From positions 4,868,272-4,932,271 of the forward strand of contig CP073041.1 in assembly GCA_025370055.1 (NCBI GenBank): a stretch of DNA of 64,000 nucleotides. The letters run 5' to 3'. This document shows positions 17,651 through 26,789 of this stretch, in pieces. Both the position numbers and the translations under genes were made by a program. Position 1 is the stretch's first letter, and each line of letters starts with the position of its first letter. Origin of the DNA: Woronichinia naegeliana WA131 (lineage in GTDB: Bacteria > Cyanobacteriota > Cyanobacteriia > Cyanobacteriales > Microcystaceae). The notes beneath the pieces are model-generated. The model did not search any database. It saw only the letters and a list, made by a program, of their open reading frames with translations, and had not been told where the DNA came from.

Positions 17651-18238
17651 CTAAACTTTGATGGTACTGGGTTGATTCATGGCGGCCACAATTCGATGAT
17701 AACCCGATTCGGGTTTAGCCCAATCATACTGATAATCTTGAGGATTGCCCCAACATAGTCCTAAAAATAACTCGCTTTGCGTGGCATCTAATTCTGCCCA
17801 TTCTGTTTCCTGAATAAAGTCGGCTAAGGAATCGGGGTGCAGGGGACGGTGATGGCGGGCTGCTAACCAAAAGCCCATACCCTGGGTACAAATCTGCCAA
17901 AATTCGAGAATCTCAGTTTTTGCGGCCATGAGCCTTTCCTTGTCTCCGGCTACGGCAATTAATTGATTATGGAGTTCAGGGAAACGAATAGAACGCCCTT
18001 GAAAATGACAATCGCGCCAGATGAGTCCCGAAACTTGGTATTCCTGTTGATACTCATGGACTTGACGACGAAAATCTTGATAGGCAAAGACTTTTCCCAC
18101 TTTCTGCATATCTAAGGCCTTGGCCACCACCGGATTATCTAAACGCTCCGCCGATGACAAGAGGATGCGCTTGCCGTTCCAGGTGGCTCGCAGTTCTTGA
18201 TCGAGGATATCGAGCAGTTGTTGGGTACTGTAGGTCAT
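17651..18238 (-). CDS. Conserved hypothetical protein
   Basis: 195 residues from ATG 18238. No signal peptide or membrane segment. Features include a basic N-terminal part (ELRATWNGKRILLSSAERL), FAYQDFRRQVHEYQQEYQVS, then GLIWRDCHFQGRSIRFPELH and a C-terminal LGLCWGNPQDYQYDWAKPES. I do not recognise a named domain. Complete reading frame, ordinary codon usage and convergent orientation to the AI-2E gene (30 bp apart) support a real gene. Confidence 0.7.
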   Translation of the reverse strand: MTYSTQQLLDILDQELRATWNGKRILLSSAERLDNPVVAKALDMQKVGKVFAYQDFRRQVHEYQQEYQVSGLIWRDCHFQGRSIRFPELHNQLIAVAGDKERLMAAKTEILEFWQICTQGMGFWLAARHHRPLHPDSLADFIQETEWAELDATQSELFLGLCWGNPQDYQYDWAKPESGYHRIVAAMNQPSTIKV

Positions 18239-18434
18239 TCTTGGCCTGAGGAGAAAAGAGCTAGGACTTCAGCCAGTTTCGGGCGCGGTTCACTTTTTCG
18301 TCATGATACAGAATTTTTTTCTAAAATTCAGCAAAATATTTTCCCCCGATTGGTAACGGTCATTGCCTAGAGATCCTCATGTTAAGATTGGTGAATAACC
18401 AACAGTCCCAGAGATCCGAACTGTTCAACTTTTT

Positions 18435-18998
18435 ATGACTGCGACCCTCATTGTTGACAAACAAAAATTAGAAAAGCCTCCCTTAGATCTGCATTTTCTC
18501 GGCGATCGCGTCCTTCGTCAACCAGCTAAACGAATTGCCAAGGTAGATGAGTCGATCCGCAAATTGGCCAAGGAAATGCTGCAAACCATGTATAGTTCTC
18601 AAGGTATTGGTCTAGCGGCTCCCCAGGTAGGGATTAATAAACAATTAATGGTGGTGGATTGTGAACCGGATCAGGCAGGCAATCCTCCCCTGATTTTGAT
18701 TAATCCTCAAATTACCCGTATGGGTCAGGAACTCTGTGTTGCGGAGGAAGGTTGTTTGAGTATTCCAGGGGTTTATCTCAATGTCACTCGTCCAACGGAG
18801 ATCGAAGTTATCTACAAGGATGAGTTTGGCCGTCCTCAAAAACGACAAGCGGATGGCCTGTTAGCGCGGGTTATTCAGCATGAAATGGATCATCTTAATG
18901 GGGTGATGTTTGTGGATCGGGTTGATAATGCCTTGGCGTTAGCTGAATCCTTGAAAAAACAAGGCTTTTCTGTTCACGCGGTTAAACCGATCCATTAA
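18435..18998 (+). CDS. def: peptide deformylase
   Basis: 187 residues. Removes the N-formyl group from nascent proteins; metal-dependent. All three signature motifs are present: GIGLAAPQVG (motif 1), EEGCLSIPG with the metal-binding Cys (motif 2) and QHEMDHLNG with two His and the catalytic Glu (motif 3). A 10-15 residue N-terminal extension is common in cyanobacterial copies. ATG at 18435. Single gene with its own upstream gap of 196 bp. Confidence 0.95.
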   Translation: MTATLIVDKQKLEKPPLDLHFLGDRVLRQPAKRIAKVDESIRKLAKEMLQTMYSSQGIGLAAPQVGINKQLMVVDCEPDQAGNPPLILINPQITRMGQELCVAEEGCLSIPGVYLNVTRPTEIEVIYKDEFGRPQKRQADGLLARVIQHEMDHLNGVMFVDRVDNALALAESLKKQGFSVHAVKPIH

Positions 18999-19086
18999 AA
19001 TGCCCTTAATTTGACTGTTGACTGACTACAATCGTCTCTTTTCAACCTGCTAATTCTGACTTAATCAATGTGGAGGCTTTCTCTCT

Positions 19087-19284
19087 GTGACCCCTAAAAG
19101 TGGCGTTTTTTTGCTTGGTTCCTGTATCGCGGCGATCGCGGCAGTGGGTTCCATTTTTGAGTTAACTTCAGGTAATCCTGAACTGGGCATGACCAATACT
19201 GGCATTATTTTAGCGGGCAGCATTCCTCTAACTGTCTTATTGTTTTTAGCAGCCGTCAAAGATACCAAAGCTAACATGAAATAA
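19087..19284 (+). CDS. Small two-helix membrane protein
   Basis: 65 residues from GTG 19087 (TPKSGVFLLGSC). Two hydrophobic segments, FLLGSCIAAIAAVGSIFEL and TNTGIILAGSIPLTVLLFL, flank a loop SGNPELGM; the tail is charged (AVKDTKANMK). Length and layout match a small conserved cyanobacterial membrane protein of unknown function. GGAGG at 19069 lies rather far upstream of the GTG. Stands alone between def and lysS. Confidence 0.68.
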   Translation: MTPKSGVFLLGSCIAAIAAVGSIFELTSGNPELGMTNTGIILAGSIPLTVLLFLAAVKDTKANMK

Positions 19285-19354
19285 ATATTGTTTTTCTAAA
19301 TAACTGTCAATTATTAATGTCCCTGGGCGCAAGTTTCTCAAGTTTCTGAGCATA

Positions 19355-19440
19355 AGTTTCTGGACGCACGCAATGCGCCCCTACAGGCTTCGCAATTGTT
19401 AATTATCCATTATCAACTATCCATTATCAATTATTAACTA
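19355..19440. repeat. Dispersed repeats upstream of lysS
   Basis: GGACGCACGCAATGCGCCCC at 19362, with a short inverted core GCGCA..TGCGC-like, matches the element at 13097. It is followed directly by the A+T-rich filler (TTATCCATTATCAACTATCC and repeats) seen elsewhere in the window. The filler reaches the lysS start codon, so it must form most of the lysS leader. Confidence 0.7.
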
Positions 19441-19441
19441 A

Positions 19442-21001
19442 ATGTCCTCTAATTCTCCTCAATCCCATTCCGGTCTAGAAGAAATTCGTGCTACTCGTCT
19501 TGAAAAAGTCGCTCAACTTAAGGATTTAGGCGTTAATCCCTATGCTTATAAGTGGGAATCGACTAATACGGCGGCTGAACTTCAAGAAAAGTATGCTGAT
19601 TTAGGCAATGGTGAAGAGGTTGAGGTGAATGTGGCGATCGCCGGTCGCATTATTGCCCGTCGGATTATGGGGAAATTAGCCTTTTTTAATCTTCAGGATG
19701 AAACCGGAACAATTCAGTTATATCTAGAAAAAAAACGCATTACGGAAACAATGCCCGATGAAGAAAATCCTTTTAACCACCTAACCAAATTAACTGATAC
19801 AGGGGACATTATAGGGGTACAAGGAACCATCAAACGCACCGAAAAAGGGGAACTTTCTGTTTATGTAAAAACCTATCAATTATTAACTAAATCTCTCTTA
19901 CCCTTACCTGATAAATGGCATGGGCTAACCGATACAGAAAAGCGTTATCGTCAGCGTTACGTTGACCTGATTGTTAATCCTGAAGTCCGCCAAACCTTTC
20001 GTCGTCGCGCCCAAATTACGGCTTCCATTCGTCGTTATTTAGATGATCAGGGTTTTATTGAAATTGAAACTCCTGTATTGCAATCCGAACCAGGGGGAGC
20101 CGAAGCCCGTCCTTTTGTCACCCACCATAACGCTCTAGACCAGGAATTTTATCTCCGTATTGCCACAGAATTACATTTAAAACGCTTAGTTGTGGGTGGT
20201 TTTGAAAAAGTGTTTGAATTGGGTCGAATTTTCCGCAATGAAGGGGTTTCCACTCGCCATAATCCCGAATTTACTTCTATTGAAGTATATCAAGCCTATG
20301 CCGATTATTTCGATATGATGGCCTTAACAGAAGCATTAGTCACAACTGCGGCTCAAACAGCATTAGGAACGTTAAAAGTCACCTATCAAGAGCAAGAAAT
20401 TGATTTAACAACGCCCTGGAAACGGATCACCATGCACGAAGCAGTACGGTTACAAACAGGGGTAGATTTTAGTCAGTTTACGGATTTAGAAACAGCCAAA
20501 GCGGCGGCAGAAGAAGCGGGAATTGGTGTTCCCGAAGATTGTCCTTCTATTGGTAAATTATTAAATGAAGCCTTTGAACAAACCGTAGAAGCGACGTTAA
20601 TTCAACCCACTTTTATTACCGATTTTCCTGTGGAAATTTCGCCTTTAGCTAAACCTCATCGTTCTAAGCCTGGTTTAGTGGAACGTTTTGAATTGTTTGT
20701 AGTCGGTCGGGAACTAGCCAATAGTTTTTCCGAGTTAACTGATCCCATTGATCAACGTCAACGTTTAGAAGAACAATCTGCTAAAAAAGACGCAGGAGAT
20801 TTAGAAGCTCACGGAGTAGATGAGGATTTTCTCACGGCGTTAGAATATGGAATGCCACCGACGGGGGGGTTAGGGATTGGCATTGATCGCCTAGTAATGT
20901 TATTAACCGATTCACCCAGTATTCGGGATGTAATTGCTTTTCCGTTGTTGAAAAGTCAGGTAAGCAGTCAAAAAGAGGTTAATTTTGAAGAGGATAATTA
21001 G
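19442..21001 (+). CDS. lysS: lysyl-tRNA synthetase, class II
   Basis: 519 residues. Charges tRNA-Lys. It has the N-terminal OB-fold anticodon domain ([30 protein letters not shown]) and the class II catalytic core: motif 1 around [20 protein letters not shown], motif 2 [20 protein letters not shown], motif 3 [14 protein letters not shown]. The lysine-specific segment [20 protein letters not shown] is present. Full length, ATG 19442 immediately after an A+T-rich repeat. The next gene, AbiJ-like, starts 50 bp downstream on the same strand. Confidence 0.96.
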   Translation: MSSNSPQSHSGLEEIRATRLEKVAQLKDLGVNPYAYKWESTNTAAELQEKYADLGNGEEVEVNVAIAGRIIARRIMGKLAFFNLQDETGTIQLYLEKKRITETMPDEENPFNHLTKLTDTGDIIGVQGTIKRTEKGELSVYVKTYQLLTKSLLPLPDKWHGLTDTEKRYRQRYVDLIVNPEVRQTFRRRAQITASIRRYLDDQGFIEIETPVLQSEPGGAEARPFVTHHNALDQEFYLRIATELHLKRLVVGGFEKVFELGRIFRNEGVSTRHNPEFTSIEVYQAYADYFDMMALTEALVTTAAQTALGTLKVTYQEQEIDLTTPWKRITMHEAVRLQTGVDFSQFTDLETAKAAAEEAGIGVPEDCPSIGKLLNEAFEQTVEATLIQPTFITDFPVEISPLAKPHRSKPGLVERFELFVVGRELANSFSELTDPIDQRQRLEEQSAKKDAGDLEAHGVDEDFLTALEYGMPPTGGLGIGIDRLVMLLTDSPSIRDVIAFPLLKSQVSSQKEVNFEEDN

Positions 21002-21051
21002 AATGATTTTAATAGGCCATTACCCTCGACTAAATTGGAGATGAAGCGAAT

Positions 21052-21510
21052 ATGGGATTCAATTCAAAGCCAAAGCTAAAGAAACGCACAGAGCGTGGTG
21101 GGAAACCAGAAGTTTATCAGTATGACCATCTGCCAATAGAGTTTCGACGACAAGTAATACATCTCTGGATTAGTTGTATTGGTTCTTATTCTCCTACAGA
21201 TTTTTCTCGGTTCTTACCTCCTTTAGAAAACCTAGTTTGGGATAAAATTCACAATTTCCTAGCGAGAAACGTAGGGGAATTTTATTTTGGAAATGAGAGA
21301 TATAATTCTTTTGCGCAATGTCAGTATTTTTTACTTGACTCAAATACTCCTTTTGATTATCTTCTAAAGTTTATTGAATATACATTTCGCTTCATAGAGA
21401 ACGATCTTCCTAGAATCAGGCAAAGAAGATATGATGAATTGGGAGAAATATCGTATTCTTTTCAATCTTCCGAAGACGCAATCAGTGAGTTAAATCATCG
21501 CTTTCATCAA
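21052..21510 (+). pseudogene. AbiJ-like / STM4504-CBY_0614 family protein, truncated by IS
   Basis: ATG 21052 opens about 153 codons that match the N-terminal part of the AbiJ-N-terminal-domain group (STM4504/CBY_0614-like): KPEVYQYDHLPIEFRRQVIH, then FDYLLKFIEYTFRFIEND and EDAISELNHRFHQ. Family members normally continue with a HGIGYQFE-like segment and another 100 or more residues. Here the similarity ends at about 21510, where CTGGACAGTGGAAAG, the probable end of an IS remnant, begins. The reading frame continues into the antisense of a transposase to 21642 and is not meaningful there. AbiJ proteins are abortive-infection factors (family knowledge), so this is a broken defence-type gene. 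Confidence 0.72.
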
Positions 21511-22090
21511 CTGGACAGTGGAAAGTTTATGGATGGCAGAGAAGGTAATGACTATGCGGCCAAAGTAAGTCTATCAGGACTTGGAAAAGGGTCAAGTTTA
21601 GCGGCAAGGAATTTAGGCAAAAGCAGACTAGGTGGACTTTGAGGAAAAATCATTGGGGCTTGATGTTGGATGGCTAGTTGAGCAATGCGTTCACTAGGAT
21701 AGCCATGGGAGGGTAGAGTCCGAAACCAGCGAGGGAAATTAGCCCAAATCCCCTGGGGTAACTCTAAGGAAAGAATTTGAAGTAAGCCGAGAACAATGAC
21801 ATGAAGATTAACAAAACGCTCAAAGGCTTCTACTTTGTTTAAAATCTGAGTCTGAACAGTTTGGGGATAGTCAGGGAGGATAAGATTGCTAGGCCAGGTC
21901 GGTAAAGTAGGAAGAGCCTTAAGCCAAAAACGATAGGCAAAGCCGCCCAAAAGATGGATTAATTGACGAAAAGTGACTTCAATCTTAAATCGGAGACCGT
22001 AAACGGCAATAATCTCAGGTCCAGTCAAACAGAGGTCAGTAGAAAGCAGAATCAGTCTTTGTCCGTTGGGCAATTGGGTGAGGACAAACT
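21511..22090 (-). pseudogene. IS-A: 3' remnant of a DDE transposase gene
   Basis: On the minus strand the frame from about 22090 to 21552 reads QFVLTQLPNGQRLILLSTDL, then IIAVYGLRFKIEVTFRQLIH, a transposase C-terminal catalytic segment (IS4/IS701-like; Y-x-x-R-F-x-I-E-x-x-F). About 180 residues remain and the N-terminal part is missing. The left edge near 21511 cuts the AbiJ-like gene; the right edge at 22090/22091 is cut by the end of an IS1. The apparent longer ORF running up to 22388 is an artefact read through the IS5 inverted end. Confidence 0.75.
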
Positions 22091-22619
22091 GGTAGTGTTC
22101 TGAATCTGTGGAAGCACATCTAAATAGGGCTTGCTGAAAAAAGCTGAGACCTTTACGGAGAAAAATAGTAGGCGAATTAAGAACCGCTAGAATGCACGAA
22201 AATAGGGTAGAATGCCTCAAAACCATTGCATTAAGAAGAGAGAAAGCAGATGTACCGAAAGCAACAGTACTCAATTGAAACACCAGAAAACTTGAAAAAT
22301 CTGTTCGGCGGGCAGTTAGACGAAGAAAATCGTTGGATAGAAATGTCAAAAATGATTCTTTGGGAAGAATATGAGGAAGAATATGCAAAAAACTTCACAG
22401 AAAAAAAAGGAGCCCCAGCCAAATCATTTAGAATGGCATTAGGAGCATTAATTATCAAAGAAATTTCAGGAAAAAGTGACAGAGAAACAGTAGAACAAAT
22501 AAAAGAGAACCCTTATTTACAGTACTTTATAGGAATGGAAAGCTATAGTAGCAAAGAAGCATTTAATGCGTCAATGATGGTTCATTTTCGTAAAAAAATA
22601 GGAATGGAATTAATAAATA

Positions 22620-24307
22620 GGGCTTGCTGAAAAAGTCAAAAAACGAAAGAAATGTGGGTTAGGGAAGTATGGACTGAAAAAGCATAGATAACTTATCCTT
22701 ATGGAAACAAATCAAAATACAGATTTTGTTTAATCTATTGTTCCTTTCTGTCTAAAAAGGTCAACACAAATCACTCCTCACAAAAGAGAGGAAAATTAAC
22801 ACCATTTTTCACAAGAAAAACGACTCTACAACTTTTTACTTTTTGTCTTCTGAAGTAGAGTAGAAAGATTCATTACCAAAAAGTTCATCGCAATTACCGT
22901 TTCCGAGGTCTCAGGTAGTTTGGCCATCACTCGACCAAGACTAAATTTCCTCTTTCCCTGTCCGAATTTACCCTCAATGGCATTACGCACTCTTTCATCT
23001 GAGCGTGCCTCTTTCTTTTTTTCTTTGCTCACCTCTTTCGGCGGTCTTCCCAATCGGGGACCACTCATTCTTATATCCCTTTCTTTACAATAAGCTCGAT
23101 TCGCTTTTGTTCGATAGATTTTATCCACATGAACCGATTCCGGATAACATCCTGTTTCCCTTTTATATTCTTCTATTCGCGCTTGTAAATCTCCCGATTC
23201 GTTGTAATTATCCCAACTTAATTTGTCTAAGAAGACAAAGCCATTCACATTACTTGCCGATATTTTAGCTCCAAACTCTACTGCTTTTCCCGCTTTTCCA
23301 CGCACTATTGGACGCACGTGAGGTTGGCTTACACTCACAATTCTGTTTTCTACTTTATTTGTCTTTTTTTCATACATTTCTAACTGTTGCTCATACACTT
23401 TTCCTATCGTTACAAGCTCTTCTTGCTCTTTTTTCGTTAGTTTTTCTAACTTTGCTCCCTCTTCTATCATTTTTTCTATATGAGACAAGTTTCTTTTTAT
23501 ATATCCTAGTTGTTTTTTTGTTCCTTTTCTTCTTTCTTTTTTTGACACACGACGTTTTTTTGCTATGGCTAAGTACTCTTTTCTTGCCACTTCCCTATAA
23601 GTCCTCGGCTTTTCTTTCCTTTTCTCTTTTATTTCTTCATACAGCTTATCTATTATTTTTTCTGTTTTTTCTCTGGCATCATTCAATATTCCTATATCCG
23701 TTGGATATTTTATATCTGCTGGTGTACAAGTCGCATCTAACAATAACTTTCCTTCATTTTCTTTTTTTTCTGACGCTACACCCGTCGCTTTTTTTTCTAT
23801 TTCTTTATTAATTTTATTTATTAATTCCATTCCTATTTTTTTACGAAAATGAACCATCATTGACGCACTAAATGCTTCTTTGCTACTATAGCTTTCCATT
23901 CCTATAAAGTACTGTAAATAAGGGTTCTCTTTTATTTGTTCTACTGTTTCTCTGTCACTTTTTCCTGAAATTTCTTTGATAATTAATGCTCCTAATGCCA
24001 TTCTAAATGATTTGGCTGGGGCTCCTTTTTTTTCTGTGAAGTTTTTTGCATATTCTTCCTCATATTCTTCCCAGGGAATCATTTTTGACATTTCTATCCA
24101 ACGATTTTCTTCGTCTAACTGCCCGCCGAACAGATTTTTCAAGTTTTCTGGTGTTTCAATTGAGTACTGTTGCTTTCGGTACATCTGCTTTCTCTCTTCT
24201 TAATGCAATGGTTTTGAGGCATTCTACCCTATTTTCGTGCATTCTAGCGGTTCTTAATTCGCCTACTATTTTTCTCCGTAAAGGTTTCAGCTTTTTTCAG
24301 CAAGCCC
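22620..24307 (-). mobile_element. IS5-type element, inner intact copy, 1688 bp
   Basis: Bounded by the same GGGCTTGCTGAAAAA inverted ends (22620 and 24307) and flanked by TAAATA at 22614-22619 and 24308-24313, the same sequence that flanks the outer copy, so the element prefers this target. Orientation is opposite to the host copy. It carries one complete transposase and 190-bp A+T-rich non-coding ends. Probably the youngest layer of the nest. Confidence 0.94.
22826..24184 (-). CDS. IS5-type transposase (intact)
   Basis: 452 residues from ATG 24184. The N-terminal domain (WEEYEEEYAKNFTEKKGAPA, then SDRETVEQIKENPYLQYFIG) is the DUF772-type region of IS5/IS1182-like transposases. The catalytic core has DATCTPADIKYPTD with the first Asp, SVHVDKIYRTKANR with the second, and ERVRNAIEGKFGQGKRKFSL with the Glu. 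A lysine-rich coiled region lies in between. No frameshift or stop was found, so this copy is likely functional. Stop at 22826 near the left inverted end. Confidence 0.92.
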   Translation of the reverse strand: MYRKQQYSIETPENLKNLFGGQLDEENRWIEMSKMIPWEEYEEEYAKNFTEKKGAPAKSFRMALGALIIKEISGKSDRETVEQIKENPYLQYFIGMESYSSKEAFSASMMVHFRKKIGMELINKINKEIEKKATGVASEKKENEGKLLLDATCTPADIKYPTDIGILNDAREKTEKIIDKLYEEIKEKRKEKPRTYREVARKEYLAIAKKRRVSKKERRKGTKKQLGYIKRNLSHIEKMIEEGAKLEKLTKKEQEELVTIGKVYEQQLEMYEKKTNKVENRIVSVSQPHVRPIVRGKAGKAVEFGAKISASNVNGFVFLDKLSWDNYNESGDLQARIEEYKRETGCYPESVHVDKIYRTKANRAYCKERDIRMSGPRLGRPPKEVSKEKKKEARSDERVRNAIEGKFGQGKRKFSLGRVMAKLPETSETVIAMNFLVMNLSTLLQKTKSKKL

Positions 24308-25506
24308 TAAATAAAATTAATAAAGAAATAGAAAAAAAGCGACGGGTGTAGCGTCAGAAAAAAAAGAAAATGAAGGAAAGTTATTGTTAGATGCGACTTG
24401 TACACCAGCAGATATAAAATATCCAACGGATATAGGAATATTGAATGATGCCAGAGAAAAAACAGAAAAAATAATAGATAAGCTGTATGAAGAAATAAAA
24501 GAGAAAAGGAAAGAAAAGCCGAGGACTTATAGGGAAGTGGCAAGAAAAGAGTACTTAGCCATAGCAAAAAAACGTCGTGTGTCAAAAAAAGAAAGAAGAA
24601 AAGGAACAAAAAAACAACTAGGATATATAAAAAGAAACTTGTCTCATATAGAAAAAATGATAGAAGAGGGAGCAAAGTTAGAAAAACTAACGAAAAAAGA
24701 GCAAGAAGAGCTTGTAACGATAGGAAAAGTGTATGAGCAACAGTTAGAAATGTATGAAAAAAAGACAAATAAAGTAGAAAACAGAATTGTGAGTGTAAGC
24801 CAACCTCACGTGCGTCCAATAGTGCGTGGAAAAGCGGGAAAAGCAGTAGAGTTTGGAGCTAAAATATCGGCAAGTAATGTGAATGGCTTTGTCTTCTTAG
24901 ACAAATTAAGTTGGGATAATTACAACGAATCGGGAGATTTACAAGCGCGAATAGAAGAATATAAAAGGGAAACAGGATGTTATCCGGAATCGGTTCATGT
25001 GGATAAAATCTATCGAACAAAAGCGAATCGAGCTTATTGTAAAGAAAGGGATATAAGAATGAGTGGTCCCCGATTGGGAAGACCGCCGAAAGAGGTGAGC
25101 AAAGAAAAAAAGAAAGAGGCACGCTCAGATGAAAGAGTGCGTAATGCCATTGAGGGTAAATTCGGACAGGGAAAGAGGAAATTTAGTCTTGGTCGAGTGA
25201 TGGCCAAACTACCTGAGACCTCGGAAACGGTAATTGCGATGAACTTTTTGGTAATGAATCTTTCTACTCTACTTCAGAAGACAAAAAGTAAAAAGTTGTA
25301 GAGTCGTTTTTCTTGTGAAAAATGGTGTTAATTTTCCTCTCTTTTGTGAGGAGTGATTTGTGTTGACCTTTTTAGACAGAAAGGAACAATAGATTAAACA
25401 AAATCTGTATTTTGATTTGTTTCCATAAGGATAAGTTATCTATGCTTTTTCAGTCCATACTTCCCTAACCCACATTTCTTTCGTTTTTTGACTTTTTCAG
25501 CAAGCC

Positions 25507-25910
25507 CTAAATAAGACATCCAAATTCAAAGCGATTGATAAATAATCCAAGGACAATATCGTGCATCACAATAGATTTGGAGAAACAAATCGTTTTTCTC
25601 GCTAATCTCTTTATTCGAGTTCTCAATGTCAAGTGCTTTCGTTCGATTTTTTGAGTATTATACTTACCCACCTCATGCAATGCTGGCTCAATATGGCGTT
25701 CGTAAGCCCCCCATCCATCTGTATAATATTGAGTAATACCAAAAGGTTCTAACAACTCTTTTAGCCTTAGAAATGCTTCGTCTTTGTGACCAGACAAAAC
25801 ATAAGCTAATATCTCACCTGTCTTATGATCAATAGCGTGCCATAACCATCTTTGCTCTTCACAAAACCCCACATTTCGTCGAGTTCTGCTTCCACGTCAT
25901 TCCATTGGCA
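25507..25910 (-). pseudogene. IS1 InsB-like transposase, frameshifted
   Basis: The catalytic part QRWLWHAIDHKTGEILAYVL, then ITQYYTDGWGAYERHIEP and LTLRTRIKRLARKT is clear and ends RFEFGCLI at the IS5 target site. Upstream, the -1 frame after insA gives VTLCQWNDVEAELDEMWGFV, the expected start of this domain. The two pieces are one base out of register near 25862-25872 (GTGAAGAGCAA; an extra A would give VKEQRWLW). The usual IS1 fusion transposase cannot be made, so this IS1 is inactive. Confidence 0.8.
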
Positions 25911-25969
25911 GAGCGTTACAATACTCTGACTGGGTTCCAGTTCTGCTAGTTTTTTTTCGTTGACGAATA

Positions 25970-26248
25970 CTAAACTAGACTCTTTTTTTTTAGTTCACTA
26001 ATCACTGTTGATGGACTAATCCTCAGCACACGGGCTGTATCCCTTATGCCACTACCATTCATTGCCATTTCGGCAATCTTTTCCTTTACTTCTGGCAAAT
26101 AACCTTTATAAGTATAGTTTAAGATAAATGTGCAACGCTTACATTCTGTATTACGACATCTGTAACGCTCTTTCCCCTCCCCAGAGGGGCCGTGTTTCAC
26201 AATATCCGTACTTTGACAACTTGGGCAAACAATTGCTTTGAATAGCAT
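25970..26248 (-). CDS. IS1 InsA-like protein
   Basis: 92 residues from ATG 26248. A CPSCQSTDIVKHG zinc-ribbon with a second Cys pair (CRNTECKRC) precedes a helix-turn-helix (IAEMAMNGSGIRDTARVLRI, then SPSTVISELKKK). It ends at a nine-A run on the coding strand, the type of slippery site used in IS1 to reach insB by -1 frameshift; the -1 frame continues KESSLVFVNEKKLAELEPSQ. InsA alone acts as a DNA-binding inhibitor of transposition in IS1 (family knowledge). Confidence 0.85.
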   Translation of the reverse strand: MLFKAIVCPSCQSTDIVKHGPSGEGKERYRCRNTECKRCTFILNYTYKGYLPEVKEKIAEMAMNGSGIRDTARVLRISPSTVISELKKKSLV

Positions 26249-26314
26249 GGCACACCAATTTTAAGATTTACATTTATTTATTATTACTCTTTTCCACAGG
26301 TTTAGAACACGACC

Positions 26315-26789
26315 CAATTTCTAACTCGACCGCCTTGTCGGCTAGTAACCTCAATGTCCAACGGGCTTGACCAGCAGGCGGTTCTCCACAACGTAAGGCG
26401 ATTAGTTTTGCTTCTACCTCTCCATCAATAATCGGTTGACGAGGCGGCGTTTTGCGGGGCTTGCGGCTTAATGCTGACTCCACACCTTCATTGACCAATC
26501 GCTCCCTGAGATTGGCGACTGTGTTACGGTGACAACTAAAGGCGGCGGCAGCTTCCTCATCCGTCCATCCTTGTCCATTCACATCAATGTTTAACAGAAT
26601 ATTGGCGTGCTTAATTTTGTAAGCCGCTCCTTTGCCGATGGATACCAAATCTTTTAGGGTCTGACGTTCTTCTTGACTTAATCGGACAATATAGGTCTTG
26701 AGCATGGTTACTTATTACGATATCTGTTGAGGTAATGAATAGCCTCTCCATTTTCCCTCAAATTCACAATCTTTAGCTTGACAGACCAC
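26315..26789 (-). pseudogene. IS630-family remnant with 5' part of the transposase gene
   Basis: ATG 26705 opens about 130 codons of an IS630-type helix-turn-helix region (RLSQEERQTLKDLVSIGKGA, WTDEEAAAAFSCHRNTVANL, RWTLRLLADKAVELEI). It is cut at about 26315 by the IS1 end, after which the frame reads IS1 sequence. The other end, GTGGTCTGTCAAGC next to a TA at 26790-26791, is the typical IS630/Tc1 terminal layout with TA target. The DDE domain is gone. The G of the element's first base completes the TAG stop of the neighbouring kinase gene. Confidence 0.8.

Larger units (their letters stand above)
22250..25301 (+). pseudogene. IS5-type transposase of the outer copy, split and frameshifted
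   Basis: The N-terminal 123 codons (22250 to about 22619) and the C-terminal part (from about 24308; open to the TAA ending at 25301) are separated by the inner element. Independently, the A-run that encodes KEIEKKATG has seven As at 24332-24338 where the inner copy has eight, so the C-terminal part is also out of frame (IEKKRRV then stop). The rest is nearly identical to the inner copy; L35 versus P (MILWEEY) and N versus S (EAFNAS) are among the differences. Inactive by two causes. Confidence 0.9.
22127..25507 (+). mobile_element. IS5-type element, outer copy (interrupted)
   Basis: Ends GGGCTTGCTGAAAAA at 22127 and its inverse TTTTTCAGCAAGCCC at 25507. Flanked by TAAATA at 22121-22126 and 25508-25513; the duplication may be read as 4 bp (AAAT) if the terminal A/T is counted to the element. 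Inserted in the 3' end of the IS1. A second, inverted copy of the same element is inserted inside it, splitting its transposase. Without the inner copy it is about 1687 bp. Confidence 0.92.
22091..26314 (-). mobile_element. IS1-family element carrying two nested IS5-type copies
   Basis: The ends are GGTAGTGTTCTGAATCTGTGG at 22091 and, on the opposite strand at 26314, GGTCGTGTTCTAAACCTGTGG, an imperfect inverted repeat. Taking out the IS5-type insertion (22127-25507 plus one target copy) leaves about 840 bp with insA and insB on the minus strand. No matching direct repeat flanks the IS1: on one side is IS-A and on the other an IS630 remnant. Inference: an IS1-mediated deletion or recombination fused the two remnants. 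Confidence 0.8.

Noticed and set aside
22091-22388. N-terminal part of a 278-codon minus-strand frame joined to the IS-A transposase
   Set aside because: This stretch is the antisense of the IS5-type transposase start and inverted end; only the part below about 22090 is real transposase.
23308-23811. Plus-strand frame of 167 codons rich in Leu/Phe
   Set aside because: Exact antisense of the lysine-rich part of the IS5-type transposase; the same shadow appears reversed at 24307-24819. No independent support.
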